Part shown: in pieces, positions 1 to 8,801 of the stretch
Position numbering within the stretch: the first letter of the stretch is position 1
Layout: each line of letters begins with the position of its first letter
NCBI GenBank assembly: GCA_000719105.1
Contig: JODX01000005.1
Location: 124,001 to 188,000, forward strand
From: Streptomyces sclerotialus
GTDB taxonomy: Bacteria; Actinomycetota; Actinomycetes; Streptomycetales; Streptomycetaceae
DNA: 64,000 nucleotides
Reading direction: 5' to 3'
The notes under the pieces: model-generated
The model's input: only the letters and a program-made list of their open reading frames with translations
Database searches by the model: none
Told to the model about the DNA's origin: nothing
Program-made: the position numbers and the translations under genes

Positions 1-609
1 CGTTCCGGTACCGCGACGGCAGGCTGACCCTCGCGAAGATGCGGGATGCGCTCGATATCGTGTGGTCGCGGCCGCTGCCCGAGGGGGCGAAGCCGTCCAC
101 GGTGACCGTGTCACAGGACAGCGCGGGGCGCTGGTTCGTCTCATTGCTGTGCGAGGACCCGTGCCGGCCTCGACCACCTGCTGACCCTCACGACCGGCGA
201 GAAGATCGCCAACCCGAGGCACGAACGCCGCGATCATGCCCGGCTCGCCAAGGCCCAGCGCAACCAAACGATCGTGATCGCGGTCAGTGATGCGGCATGG
301 GGGCAGTTCCGGACGATGCTGGAGTACAAGGCTCAGTGGTACGGACGCGAGGTGATCGCCGTCGACCGGTGGTTTCCCGGCTCAAAACTGTGCTCTACCT
401 GCGGCACCCTACGGAACAAGCTGCCGCTGGGCGTCCGCACCTGGACGTGTGACTGTGGCACGACGCACGACCGCGACCTGAACGCGGCACGCAACCTGAA
501 GGCCGCCGGGCCGGCGGTTTCGGCCTGTGGAGCCGGTGTGCTACCTCAACGGAAAACTCCGGGCGGGCAGTCGGTGACGAAGCAGGAAGCCCCACGGCGC
601 GAGCTGTAG
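1..609 (+). pseudogene. tnpB: Decayed IS605-family tnpB (RNA-guided nuclease/transposase accessory) fragment
   Basis: Two reading frames each give pieces of one TnpB protein. The first, open from the window edge, reads through TLAKMRDALDIVW and GRWFVSLLCED and then loses frame near base 160. The second carries DHLLTLTTGEKI, NPRHERRDHARLAKAQR, then SDAAWGQFRTMLEYKAQWYG, the CSTCG/CDCG zinc finger and the THDRDLNAARNL block. Compared with my knowledge of TnpB, segments are missing after CEDP, after LAKAQR and around NQTIVI. The missing parts should hold the first catalytic Asp and the catalytic Glu; only the third (DRDLN) remains. It is therefore almost certainly inactive. No tnpA is visible, though sequence left of the window is unknown. 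Confidence 0.85.
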
Positions 610-612
610 GAA

Positions 613-634
613 TCCCCCTCGTTCACGAGGGGGA
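613..634 (+). mobile_element. IS605-type right-end hairpin
   Basis: A perfect 9-bp stem (tccccctcg / cgaggggga) with a ttca loop lies 4 bases after the tnpB stop and is followed by gaggaagtcaa. A terminal hairpin just after tnpB is typical of IS200/IS605 right ends, and in active elements this region also forms the 3' part of the guide (omega) RNA. The hairpin is intact although the protein is decayed. The sensor kinase gene starts 45 bases further on. Confidence 0.65.
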
Positions 635-679
635 GGAAGTCAATTAGTTCACGCCTGCACGCGGAGGCAGACTGTTGGC

Positions 680-2389
680 ATGCGCCTCCCCCGCGTCCTC
701 CGCCCCCGCAGCCTGGCCGGCCAGCTCTTCGCCGTGCAGGCCGTGCTGCTCGCGGTCGTCGTCGCCGGGTACGCGCTCTTCTCCTACGTCAGCGACCGCA
801 ACCAGGCCGAGGACGCGGCGGGCCGGCAGGCGACGGCCGTGGCCCGCGCGGTCGCCGACGCGCCCACCGTGCGGGAGGCCATCCACGCCGGCGACCCGAC
901 GAGCACCCTCCAGCCGTACACGAGCCAGGTGCTGCACGACACCGACGTGGACTTCGTCACGATCATGAGCCCGGAGGGCATCCGCTGGACCCATCCCGAC
1001 CCGGAGCAGATCGGCGAGCGCTTCCTCGGTCACATCGAGCCGGCGCTGGCGGGCAGGGCCTTCACCGAGACGTACACGGGCACCCTCGGCCCGTCCGTCC
1101 GCGCGGTCGCGCCCGTCCGGGACGGCGACCGGATCGTCGGGCTGGTCAGCGCGGGCATCAAGGTGGAGGCGATCAGCGCCCGGGTGCGGGAGCAGCTCGC
1201 CGCGCTGCTCGGCGTCGCGGCCGGCGCCCTGGCACTGGGTGCCCTCGGTACGTACGTGGTCAACGCCCGGTTGCGCCGCCACACCCACAACATGAACGCC
1301 ACCGAGCTCAGCAACATGCACGACTACCACCAGGCCGCGCTGCACGCGGTGCGCGAGGGACTGGTGATGCTGGACGGGCAGTACCGGGTGGCGCTGATCA
1401 ACGACGGCGCGCAGGAGCTGCTCGGGCTGACCGAGGAGGCGGTGGGCCGCTCGGTCGCCGAGCTCGGTCTGCCCGTGCCGCTCACCGGGGCGCTGCTGGC
1501 CTCCGGGCCCCGGGTGGACGAGGTGCACCTGACGGCCACCCGCGTCCTGGTGGTGAACACCTCCCCGGTGACGGGCGGCCACCACCGCGGCACTGTCGTG
1601 ACCCTGCGCGACGTCACCCAGCTCCAGTCGCTGATGGGGGAGCTGGACTCGGAGCGCGGCTTCACCCAGGCCCTGCGCTCGCAGGCGCACGAGGCGGCGA
1701 ACCGGCTGCACACGGTGGTCTCCCTCATCGAGCTGGGCCGCGCGGACGAGGCCGTCGAGTTCGCCACGGCGGAGCTGGAACTCGCCCAGGCCCTGACCGA
1801 CCAGGTGGTCGCGGCGGTGAGCGAACCGGTCCTGGCCGCCCTGCTGCTCGGCAAGGCGGCCCAGGCGAACGAGCGGGGCGTGGAGCTGGTCGTCTCGGCG
1901 GACAGCTACATCGACGACGGTCTGCTCCCGCGCTCGCTGCCGGCCCGTGACCTGGTCACCGTCCTCGGCAACCTGATCGACAACGCGGTCGACGCGGCCC
2001 AGGGCACGACGGGCGCACGGGTCACGGTGACGGCACACACGGACGGCGCCTACGGTGCCTACGGTGCGGACCGTACGGACGGCACAGGCCGTCCCGAGCT
2101 GGTCCTCCGCGTCGCCGACACCGGCGCGGGCGTGGACCCGGCGCACACGGAGGCGGTCTTCGAGCGCGGCTTCTCCACCAAGCCGGCCGGCCCCGGCGGC
2201 CGCGGCCTGGGCCTCGCCCTCGTACGCCAGACCGTACGGCGCCACGAGGGCACCCTGACGGTGGCGGCGGCCGAAGGGGGTGGGGCGGCGTTCGAGGTGC
2301 GGCTGCCGTTGCCTACGGTGGGGGCCGCCCCCGCCCGCACCCGCGAGGAGGTCTCCGCCCAGTCCGCCGTACCAGGAGGCGACGCATGA
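680..2389 (+). CDS. Sensor histidine kinase, CitA/DcuS type
   Basis: 569-aa membrane sensor. A first membrane helix (about residues 14-34) is followed by an extracellular sensor domain of the single-Cache/PDC type (about 40-170, with DFVTIMSPEGIRWTHPDPEQIG), a second helix (about 172-195), a PAS domain (about 212-310) and the kinase core. The phospho-acceptor is probably H337 in SQAHEAANRLHTV, typical of the citrate/C4-dicarboxylate subfamily. The N box NLIDNAVDAAQ and G boxes VADTGAGVD and GRGLGLALVRQ are intact. The start follows gcggaggcag. It overlaps the regulator gene by 4 bases (ATGA), so the two are translationally coupled. The ligand is probably a di- or tricarboxylate, inferred only from the subfamily; no such transporter is adjacent. 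Confidence 0.85.
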   Translation: MRLPRVLRPRSLAGQLFAVQAVLLAVVVAGYALFSYVSDRNQAEDAAGRQATAVARAVADAPTVREAIHAGDPTSTLQPYTSQVLHDTDVDFVTIMSPEGIRWTHPDPEQIGERFLGHIEPALAGRAFTETYTGTLGPSVRAVAPVRDGDRIVGLVSAGIKVEAISARVREQLAALLGVAAGALALGALGTYVVNARLRRHTHNMNATELSNMHDYHQAALHAVREGLVMLDGQYRVALINDGAQELLGLTEEAVGRSVAELGLPVPLTGALLASGPRVDEVHLTATRVLVVNTSPVTGGHHRGTVVTLRDVTQLQSLMGELDSERGFTQALRSQAHEAANRLHTVVSLIELGRADEAVEFATAELELAQALTDQVVAAVSEPVLAALLLGKAAQANERGVELVVSADSYIDDGLLPRSLPARDLVTVLGNLIDNAVDAAQGTTGARVTVTAHTDGAYGAYGADRTDGTGRPELVLRVADTGAGVDPAHTEAVFERGFSTKPAGPGGRGLGLALVRQTVRRHEGTLTVAAAEGGGAAFEVRLPLPTVGAAPARTREEVSAQSAVPGGDA

Positions 2390-3090
2390 CCACCGACCCG
2401 AGACCCGCGACGCCGGACCCGATCCGCGTCCTGGTCGTGGAGGACGACCCCGTCGCCGCCGACGCGCACATGATGTACGTGGGCCGTGTGCCCGGCTTCA
2501 CCGCGGTCGGCAAGGCGCACACCGGGGCGGAGGCCCGCCGCGCCCTGGACCGCACCCCGGTGGACCTGCTCCTGCTGGACCTGCACCTCCCGGACGTGCA
2601 CGGGCTCCAGCTCGCCCGCACCCTGCGCGCCGCGGGCTACCAGGCCGACGTGATAGCGGTGACCTCGGCCCGGGACCTGGCGGTGGTCCGGGAGGGGGTG
2701 TCGCTCGGCGTCGTCCAGTACGTCCTCAAGCCCTTCACGTTCGCAACGCTGCGCGACCGTCTCGTCCGGTACGCCGAGTTCCACGCGGCGGCGGGCGAGG
2801 CGAGCAGCCAGGACGAGGTGGACCGTGCGCTGGCCACGCTCCGGGCCCCGAACCCCGCCGCCCTGCCCAAGGGCCTGAGCGCCCCCACCCTGGAGCGGGT
2901 CACCGTGGCCCTGCGCGACCGCGCCGAGGGGCTGACCGCCGCCGGAGTCGCCGAGGCGGTCGGCATATCCCGCATCACGGCCCGCCGCTACCTGGAGCAT
3001 CTGGTGGACGCGGGACGGGCGGCACGCGCTCCGCAGTACGGCCACGTGGGCCGGCCGGAGCTGCAGTACCGCTGGGTGAAGGCACACTGA
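2386..3090 (+). CDS. Response regulator, CitB/DcuR type
   Basis: 234-aa regulator. The receiver domain (about residues 13-130) has acidic residues at VVEDD and phospho-Asp D65 in LLLLDLHLPD; the conserved Thr/Ser (AVTSAR) and Lys (VLKPF) are present. A linker leads to a C-terminal winged helix-turn-helix (about 160-230, LTAAGVAEAVGISRITARRYLEHL), typical of CitB/DcuR regulators. It is the partner of the preceding kinase, whose stop codon it overlaps. The sugar ABC operon follows 178 bases later behind its own promoter, so a regulatory link to it is possible but not shown. Confidence 0.85.
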   Translation: MTTDPRPATPDPIRVLVVEDDPVAADAHMMYVGRVPGFTAVGKAHTGAEARRALDRTPVDLLLLDLHLPDVHGLQLARTLRAAGYQADVIAVTSARDLAVVREGVSLGVVQYVLKPFTFATLRDRLVRYAEFHAAAGEASSQDEVDRALATLRAPNPAALPKGLSAPTLERVTVALRDRAEGLTAAGVAEAVGISRITARRYLEHLVDAGRAARAPQYGHVGRPELQYRWVKAH

Positions 3091-3184
3091 CACACCCCGC
3101 GGACCCTTCCTCCACCCACCCGCCCCGTTCGCTTCCGCCAACACCGTTGTGGGGTCCGGCCGCGTCCGAACGGCCGCAGACTCA

Positions 3185-3214
3185 TTGACCGGACTGGACC
3201 ACCCCTCGTACGTT
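3185..3214 (+). promoter_or_regulatory. Predicted promoter of the sugar ABC operon
   Basis: TTGACC (3185-3190) and TACGTT (3209-3214) are separated by 18 bases, a good match to the main vegetative sigma-factor pattern. The inferred transcription start near 3221 gives a leader of about 48 bases containing the aggagg ribosome site at 3255-3260. Confidence 0.55.
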
Positions 3215-3268
3215 CACTGGGCAGACAACTCCGGCCACGACGACGTGCGCCACTAGGAGGTCGAGCCC

Positions 3269-4675
3269 GTGCGCCCCACCGTCGCCCGTCCCCGACCCGC
3301 TTCCCGGTACCGCCACCCGGTCACCACCGGCTGCGCGGTGCTCGGTCTCCTCGCCTCCGCGGCCCTCAGCGCCTGCGGCGGCGGCTCCGGCAGCGATCCG
3401 GACACCCTGAAGGTCTCGTTCAAGCAGTCCACGGACAACTCCGTGCGGGTGATGGACACCTACCTCGCCGACATCAAGAAACAGTTCGAGAAGGCGAACC
3501 CGGGCAAGAAGGTCGAGCTGGTCCCGATCAAGGCCCCGGACGCGGAGTACTACACCAAGCTCCAGCAGATGCTGCGCTCCCCGAAGACGGCGCCGGACCT
3601 GGTGTACGAGGACACCTTCCTCATCAACTCCGACATCACCAGCGGGTACCTCAAGCCGCTCGACGAGTACCTGGACTCCTGGAAGGACTGGGACCAGTTC
3701 ATCGACACGGCGAAGGCGGCGGCCCGGGCCGAGGACGGCAAGACGTACGGCGTCCCGGACGGCACCGACACCCGCGGGCTCTGGTTCAACAAGGAGATCT
3801 TCGCCGAGGCCGGGCTGCCCGCCGACTGGCAGCCGAAGGACTGGGACGACGTCCTCTCCGCCGCCCGCACGGTCAAGGAGAAGGTCCCCGACGTCGTCCC
3901 CCTGAACATCTACACCGGGAAACCCGCCGGTGAGGCCGCCACCATGCAGGGCTTCCAGATGCTGCTGTACGGCACGAACGACGGCGCCACGGACCCGCTG
4001 TACGACGAGAAGGCGAAGAAGTGGATAGCGGGCAGCCAGGGTTTCGAGGACGCGCTCGCGTTCGTCGAGACCGTGTACAAGGAGAAGCTCGGTCCGGACG
4101 TCTCCGACGCCCTCGACCCCAACATGCAGACCCACGTCCGGGGTGAACTCCTGCCGGAGGGCAAGCTCGCCATCGACCTCGACGGCTCCTGGCTGCCGCA
4201 GGACTGGGGGAAGGGCGCCGGGCACGAGTGGCCGACCTGGTCCGAGGAGCTCGGCCTCGCGGCCATGCCGACCCAGCACGGCCAGGCACCCGGCAAGGTG
4301 AGCATGTCCGGCGGCTGGACCTGGGCGATCCCGGCCAAGGCGGCCAACCCCGACCTGGCGTTCGAGTTCATCAAGACGATGCAGACGAAGGCGAACGCGC
4401 AGAAGTGGTACGTCGCCAACGCCGGTATCGCCGTGCGCAAGGACGTCGCCGAGGACCCCGCGTACCTCGAGGCCCAGCCCGGCCTGGAGTTCTTCACCGG
4501 TCTGGTCCCGTCCACCCACTACCGGCCCGCCTACCCGGCGTACCCGAAGGTCTCCACCGCCATACAGGAGGCCATGGAGGGCGTGACGACGGGTGACATG
4601 TCGGTCGAGGAGGCGGCGAAAGGTTACGCCGAGGAGCTCAGGGCGGCCACGGACGACCAGGTGATCGAGAAGTGA
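3269..4675 (+). CDS. Sugar ABC transporter substrate-binding lipoprotein
   Basis: 468 aa, GTG start 8 bases after a strong aggagg site. The N-terminus is a lipoprotein signal ending in a lipobox (AALSACGGG), so the mature protein should be anchored outside the membrane by its Cys. The rest matches the MalE-like family-1 solute-binding fold (MLRSPKTAPDLVYEDTFLI, GVPDGTDTRGLWFNKEIFAEAG, SMSGGWTWAIPAKA). It captures an oligosaccharide or sugar for the two permeases that follow with 10- and 6-base gaps. The substrate cannot be told from sequence. No ATPase gene is in the operon; in Streptomyces a shared ATPase such as MsiK often energises such importers. Confidence 0.88.
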   Translation: MRPTVARPRPASRYRHPVTTGCAVLGLLASAALSACGGGSGSDPDTLKVSFKQSTDNSVRVMDTYLADIKKQFEKANPGKKVELVPIKAPDAEYYTKLQQMLRSPKTAPDLVYEDTFLINSDITSGYLKPLDEYLDSWKDWDQFIDTAKAAARAEDGKTYGVPDGTDTRGLWFNKEIFAEAGLPADWQPKDWDDVLSAARTVKEKVPDVVPLNIYTGKPAGEAATMQGFQMLLYGTNDGATDPLYDEKAKKWIAGSQGFEDALAFVETVYKEKLGPDVSDALDPNMQTHVRGELLPEGKLAIDLDGSWLPQDWGKGAGHEWPTWSEELGLAAMPTQHGQAPGKVSMSGGWTWAIPAKAANPDLAFEFIKTMQTKANAQKWYVANAGIAVRKDVAEDPAYLEAQPGLEFFTGLVPSTHYRPAYPAYPKVSTAIQEAMEGVTTGDMSVEEAAKGYAEELRAATDDQVIEK

Positions 4676-4685
4676 GCCGACGCTC

Positions 4686-5687
4686 ATGACGACCACGCCC
4701 CTCCCCGGCCCCGGCTTCGCCGAGAAGGACGACGACGGGCGGGCGCCGAAGGAGCGGGACCGGTCCGCCTCCCCCGGTCCACCGGCCCCCGCGCCCCGCC
4801 GTCCCCCGCACCGCCCCCGTCCCCGCCCCGCCCTCCGCACCCTCACCCGCGCCCTCCCGGTCACCCCCGCCCTCGTCCTCCTGGTCCTCTTCCTCGCCGG
4901 CCCGATCGCGTACTGCGCGTACATCGCCTTCACCGATCTCCAGCTCACCGGCCAGGCGAACGAGTCGTTCGTCGGCTTCGAGAACTTCCGTACGGCCTTC
5001 GGGGACGAGGCGTTCCGCAACGCGGTCTGGCTGACCCTCGTGTTCACGGTCGTGTCGTCGCTGGTCGGGCAGAACACCCTGGGGCTGGCCCTGGCCGGGC
5101 TGATGCGGCGGGCCTCCGGACCCGTGCGCACCCTGGTGGGCGGCATCGTCATCACGGCGTGGGTGCTGCCGGAGGTCGTCGCCGGTTTCCTGCTGTACGC
5201 CTTCTTCCGCGACGAGGGCACACTGAACGCCATCCTCGACGTACTCCACCTGCCCGGTCAGAACTGGCTGTTCACGCTGCCCATCCTGGCGGTGTCGTTC
5301 GCGAACGTCTGGCGGGGCACGGCGTTCTCGATGCTGGTCTACTCGGCGGCGCTGGCGGAGATCCCCAAGGAGGTCACGGAGGCCGCGGAGGTCGACGGCG
5401 CGAGCGGATGGCGCCGGCTCTGGCACATCACCCTGCCGATGATCCGCCGCTCAATCGGCACCAACCTGATGCTCAACACCCTCCAGACGCTGTCCGTCTT
5501 CGGGCTGATCTGGGTGATGACACGGGGCGGCCCGGGGAACCGCAGCCAGACCCTGCCCCTGTTCATGTACGAGCAGGCCTTCCAGAAGAGCATGATCGGG
5601 TACGGCACGGCCGTGGCGCTGCTGCTGCTGGTGGTCGGCTCGCTGTTCTCGCTGGTCTATCTGCGGCTGCTGCGGACGGAGGTCTGA
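4686..5687 (+). CDS. Sugar ABC transporter permease (MalF-like)
   Basis: 333 aa. An unusual proline/arginine-rich cytoplasmic N-terminus of about 55 residues precedes six predicted membrane helices starting at ALPVTPALVLLVLFLAG. The EAA loop that contacts the ATPase is clear (EIPKEVTEAAEVDGASG, then LPMIRRSI). It forms a heterodimeric pore with the next gene product. The ATG lies 10 bases after the binding-protein stop without an obvious ribosome site, suggesting coupled translation. Confidence 0.88.
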   Translation: MTTTPLPGPGFAEKDDDGRAPKERDRSASPGPPAPAPRRPPHRPRPRPALRTLTRALPVTPALVLLVLFLAGPIAYCAYIAFTDLQLTGQANESFVGFENFRTAFGDEAFRNAVWLTLVFTVVSSLVGQNTLGLALAGLMRRASGPVRTLVGGIVITAWVLPEVVAGFLLYAFFRDEGTLNAILDVLHLPGQNWLFTLPILAVSFANVWRGTAFSMLVYSAALAEIPKEVTEAAEVDGASGWRRLWHITLPMIRRSIGTNLMLNTLQTLSVFGLIWVMTRGGPGNRSQTLPLFMYEQAFQKSMIGYGTAVALLLLVVGSLFSLVYLRLLRTEV

Positions 5688-5693
5688 CCGCCC

Positions 5694-6536
5694 ATGCCCT
5701 CTCGTACACTCTCCGCCCGCCGCACGCACCGCCGGCTGGCGGCGGACGCGGGGCTGCTGGCCGTGGCCGCCGCCTTCGCGCTGCCGCTGGCGTGGGTGGT
5801 CCTGTCCTCCCTGGACACCGAGGCGGACCTGCGGGTGAAAGCGCCGAGCGGCCTCACCCTCGGCAACTACGACGCGGTCCTGACGCCCGACATCACCTTC
5901 ACGCCCCTCCTCAACAGCCTGATCCTGTGCGGCGGGGGCACGGCCCTGACGGTGGTCTGCGCGGCGCTGGCCGCCTATCCCCTGTCCCGCTTCCGGTCCC
6001 GGCTCAACCGCCCGTTCCTGCTCACGATCCTCTTCGCGACGAGCCTGCCGATAACGGCGATCATGGTCCCGGTGTACGCCCTGTTCGTGCAGGTGAACCT
6101 GATCGACACCATGCAGGGCACCATCTTCTTCTTCGCCGCCTCCCAGCTCCCCTTCGCCATCTGGCTGATGAAGAACTTCATGGACGGCGTGCCCAGGGAG
6201 CTGGAGGAGGCCGCGTGGACGGACGGCGCCTCGTCGCTCCAGTCCCTGCTGCGGATCGTGCTGCCCCTGATGGGTCCCGGGGTCGCCGTGGTGACGGTCT
6301 TCTCGTTCGTGCTGATGTGGGGGAACTTCTTCGTCCCGTTCATGCTGCTGCTGACCCCGGACCAGATGCCCGCCGCCGTGAGCATCAACGAGTTCTTCGG
6401 CAACCGGGGGACGGTGGTGTACGGGCAGCTCGCCGCGTTCTCGGTGATCTACTCGACGCCGGTGCTGCTGCTGTACGTGCTGGTGTCACGGAAGCTGGGC
6501 GGGGGCTTCGCGCTGGGCGGGGCGGTCAAGGGATGA
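5694..6536 (+). CDS. Sugar ABC transporter permease (MalG-like)
   Basis: 280 aa with about six membrane helices and the EAA motif VPRELEEAAWTDGASS, followed by LRIVLPLMGPG. It is the second half of the pore and starts 6 bases after the first permease stops. It is the last gene of the importer operon. I see no strong terminator hairpin between it and the following regulator gene. Confidence 0.88.
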   Translation: MPSRTLSARRTHRRLAADAGLLAVAAAFALPLAWVVLSSLDTEADLRVKAPSGLTLGNYDAVLTPDITFTPLLNSLILCGGGTALTVVCAALAAYPLSRFRSRLNRPFLLTILFATSLPITAIMVPVYALFVQVNLIDTMQGTIFFFAASQLPFAIWLMKNFMDGVPRELEEAAWTDGASSLQSLLRIVLPLMGPGVAVVTVFSFVLMWGNFFVPFMLLLTPDQMPAAVSINEFFGNRGTVVYGQLAAFSVIYSTPVLLLYVLVSRKLGGGFALGGAVKG

Positions 6537-6604
6537 GAAGGCACGAGGGGCATGAAGGGCTGAAGGACACGAAGCAGAGCATCGCTCACTTACCGTAGCT
6601 TCAT

Positions 6605-6619
6605 ACAATCCGTAATTGT
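6605..6619. promoter_or_regulatory. AT-rich inverted repeat ACAAT-N5-ATTGT
   Basis: ACAAT ccgta ATTGT is a 15-base inverted repeat about 50 bases upstream of the helix-turn-helix regulator gene, in a region much richer in A/T than its surroundings. It could be an operator for that regulator. This is inference from symmetry and position only. Confidence 0.3.
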
Positions 6620-6668
6620 GGCCGAGCGCACCGTAGTCACCGCAGTCCCACGCCCCTAGTTTGGCCGC

Positions 6669-7397
6669 GTGCATCGACCACCAGCGCAGCACGACGCGCA
6701 GCCCACGCCGCCCCCTCCGCCCTTCGACCCGCTGGCCGCCCGCAGACTCCGTGCCGGGCTCGGCATGGAGGTCGAGCATGTCGCGTACGGCATGCGCTCC
6801 TCGTACGGACTCCCCTACGTCACCCCGGACCTGGTCATCTCCTGGGAACGCGGCGACATCCCGCCCACCGGCCCCGAGCTCACCGCCCTCGCGGGCGTGC
6901 TGTGGTGCTCCCCGGGAGAGCTCATGGCGGCACCGCGCACCCTGCGCGAGCACCGCATCGCCCGGGGTCTCGCCCCGGAGGACGTGGCCCGTGCGGTCGG
7001 CCTCGATCTCCTCGTCTACCAGCGCATGGAGGAGACGGGGCGGTGGCGCGGCGCCGAGCGCCAGACCTCCACGCTCGCCTCGCTGCTCGGCCTGTCCCTG
7101 GCCGACCTGATCGTCGTCATGGGCCGTCAGGAGAAGCTGGCCGAGCTGCTGCGCGCCGCCGTGACGACGCGCTGGCAGGCCCAGGTGCGCCCGCTGGCCA
7201 AACTGCTGCCCTTGGACAAGCGGCTCCTGGAACGTGTCCTCAGGGAGATGCACACCGCGTACCAGGGGCGGATGGCCGCGAGCCTGAGCTGGGCCGGCAG
7301 CCGGGCCGCCGCCGGTGCGGGCGACGCCGGCCGCGACTTCCTCGATCACATCGTCGAACGTTTTTGGACAGCGGTCGGGATCGAGGAGAAGACTTGA
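6669..7397 (+). CDS. Double helix-turn-helix (XRE-like) regulator
   Basis: 242 aa, GTG start. A proline-rich N-terminus is followed by two helix-turn-helix-like segments (about residues 25-90, with SSYGLPYVTPDLVISWERGD, and about 95-150, with LREHRIARGLAPEDVARAVG). The C-terminal half is helical with no recognised domain. No ribosome site precedes the GTG; instead TAGTTT ends exactly 6 bases upstream (6657-6662), suggesting a leaderless mRNA. It converges on pfkA, 57 bases away. Its position between sugar uptake and glycolysis suggests carbon-related control, which is unproven. Confidence 0.75.
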   Translation: MHRPPAQHDAQPTPPPPPFDPLAARRLRAGLGMEVEHVAYGMRSSYGLPYVTPDLVISWERGDIPPTGPELTALAGVLWCSPGELMAAPRTLREHRIARGLAPEDVARAVGLDLLVYQRMEETGRWRGAERQTSTLASLLGLSLADLIVVMGRQEKLAELLRAAVTTRWQAQVRPLAKLLPLDKRLLERVLREMHTAYQGRMAASLSWAGSRAAAGAGDAGRDFLDHIVERFWTAVGIEEKT

Positions 7398-7425
7398 CCG
7401 AGGAGAAGGATCGACCGAGGAGAAG
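7383..7425 (+). repeat. Three GAGGAGAAG copies at 17-base spacing
   Basis: GAGGAGAAG occurs at 7383, 7400 and 7417. Copies two and three sit in a longer shared GACCGAGGAGAAG. The array spans the stop codon of the regulator gene, so it looks like a small tandem duplication that may have moved the stop. Function unknown. Confidence 0.7.
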
Positions 7426-7454
7426 AGCGTCTGAGGGCAGTGGCGCCGTGACGG

Positions 7455-8480
7455 CTAGAAGACCGACTCGGCCTCGTCCATCCGGTCCACCGGCACCGTC
7501 TTCAGCTCCGTGACCGCCTCCGCGAGCGGCACCATCACGATGTCCGTGCCGCGCAGCGCGGTCATCCTGCCGAACTCGCCCCGGTGCGCGGCCTCCACCG
7601 CGTGCCAGCCGAAGCGGGTGGCGAGCACCCGGTCGTACGCGGTCGGCGTGCCGCCCCGCTGGACGTGGCCGAGGATGACGGGCTTCGACTCCTTGCCGAG
7701 GCGCCTCTCCAGCTCGTACGCGAGGGCCGTGCCGATGCCCTGGAAGCGCTCGTGGCCGAACTGGTCGATGGCGCCCTTGCCGTAGTTCATGGTGCCCTCG
7801 GCGGGGTGCGCGCCCTCGGCCACGCAGATCACCGCGAACTTCTTGCCGCGGGAGAAGCGCTCCTCGACCATCTTCACCAGGTCGGCCGGGTCGAACGGGC
7901 GCTCGGGCAGGCAGATGCCGTGGGCGCCGGCGGCCATGCCGGACTCCAGGGCGATCCAGCCCGCGTGCCGGCCCATGACCTCGACGACCATCACGCGCTG
8001 GTGCGACTCGGCGGTGGTCTTCAGCCGGTCCATCGCCTCGGTGGCGACACCGACCGCGGTGTCGAAGCCGAAGGTGCGGTCCGTGGAGGAGATGTCGTTG
8101 TCGATCGTCTTCGGGACGCCGACCACCGGCAGACCCGCGTCGCTGAGCATCCGCGCCGCGGTGAGCGTGCCCTCGCCGCCGATCGGGATCAGCGCGTCGA
8201 TGCCGAACTCGCGGACCATGTCGCTGGCGTTCACGCACGCCTCGCGCAGCCGGTCCCGCTCCAGCCGGGAGGAGCCGAGAATGGTGCCGCCGCGCGCCAG
8301 GATGCCGCTGACGGCGTCGAGGTCGAGCATGCGGTAGCGGCCGTCCAGCAGGCCGGCGTAACCGTCCTCGAAGCCGATGACCTCGTCGCCGTACTGCGTG
8401 ACCGCCCGGTGCACGACCGACCGGATCACTGCGTTCAGACCCGGGCAGTCGCCGCCTGCGGTGAGAACTCCGATACGCAT
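7455..8480 (-). CDS. pfkA: 6-phosphofructokinase
   Basis: 341 aa, cytoplasmic glycolytic enzyme converting fructose-6-phosphate to the 1,6-bisphosphate. The ATG before RIGVLTAGGDCPGLNAVIR was chosen because caggaga lies 8 bases upstream and the family begins there. The phosphoryl-donor site reads GGEGTLTAA, keeping the Gly (position 104 in E. coli numbering) typical of ATP users. The substrate loop is PKTIDNDI with Lys at position 124 instead of Gly, the group III pattern known for Streptomyces ATP-dependent enzymes. It is divergent from pta-ackA. From remembered synteny it corresponds to S. coelicolor pfkA2. Confidence 0.93.
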   Translation of the reverse strand: MRIGVLTAGGDCPGLNAVIRSVVHRAVTQYGDEVIGFEDGYAGLLDGRYRMLDLDAVSGILARGGTILGSSRLERDRLREACVNASDMVREFGIDALIPIGGEGTLTAARMLSDAGLPVVGVPKTIDNDISSTDRTFGFDTAVGVATEAMDRLKTTAESHQRVMVVEVMGRHAGWIALESGMAAGAHGICLPERPFDPADLVKMVEERFSRGKKFAVICVAEGAHPAEGTMNYGKGAIDQFGHERFQGIGTALAYELERRLGKESKPVILGHVQRGGTPTAYDRVLATRFGWHAVEAAHRGEFGRMTALRGTDIVMVPLAEAVTELKTVPVDRMDEAESVF

Positions 8481-8657
8481 CGTGCTGTGTCTCCTGCTCG
8501 GTGCTGTTCGGGCCGGTGGCCCAGGGCCATGACGGGTACTGGTGCTACTGGTGCGCCGATCCGATTGTTTCACGCCGCACGGACCACCGGTGTTTCCGCC
8601 CCTCGTGTACCCCTTGTCACGGCTGCGGCACATCGTCACTCGCACATCTTGACGAGC

Positions 8658-8686
8658 TCCTTATCCACCCAGCGGGGTATTGTCAA
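8658..8686 (-). promoter_or_regulatory. Predicted pfkA promoter
   Basis: On the minus strand TTGACA (8681-8686), a perfect -35 consensus, is 17 bases from TAAGGA (8658-8663), a weaker -10. The transcript would have a leader of about 170 bases before pfkA. The -35 is also one arm of an inverted repeat with the ttgacg at 8649-8654. The rest of the 321-base pfkA-pta gap holds a small hairpin at 8694-8711 (cccgcc / ggcggg) in the pta leader and no further gene that I can see. Confidence 0.45.
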
Positions 8687-8801
8687 GAGGGTTCCCGCCC
8701 GTCACGGCGGGCGGTCCTCGCACGACGCGGAACGCCGCAGGTACCCGCGAGCCCCGAGCCCCACGGGGACACCCCGACGACACGGAACGGAGAACTCACG
8801 C

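Noticed and set aside
644..2245. 533-residue antisense frame over the first sensor kinase
   Set aside because: The plus-strand kinase has complete domains and correct third-position bias. The antisense product is Arg/Val/His-rich with no motif.
7584..8801. Possible 400-residue N-terminal extension of pta
   Set aside because: It is the antisense of pfkA and its leader. Pta is full length from the GTG at 8802, with a ribosome site.
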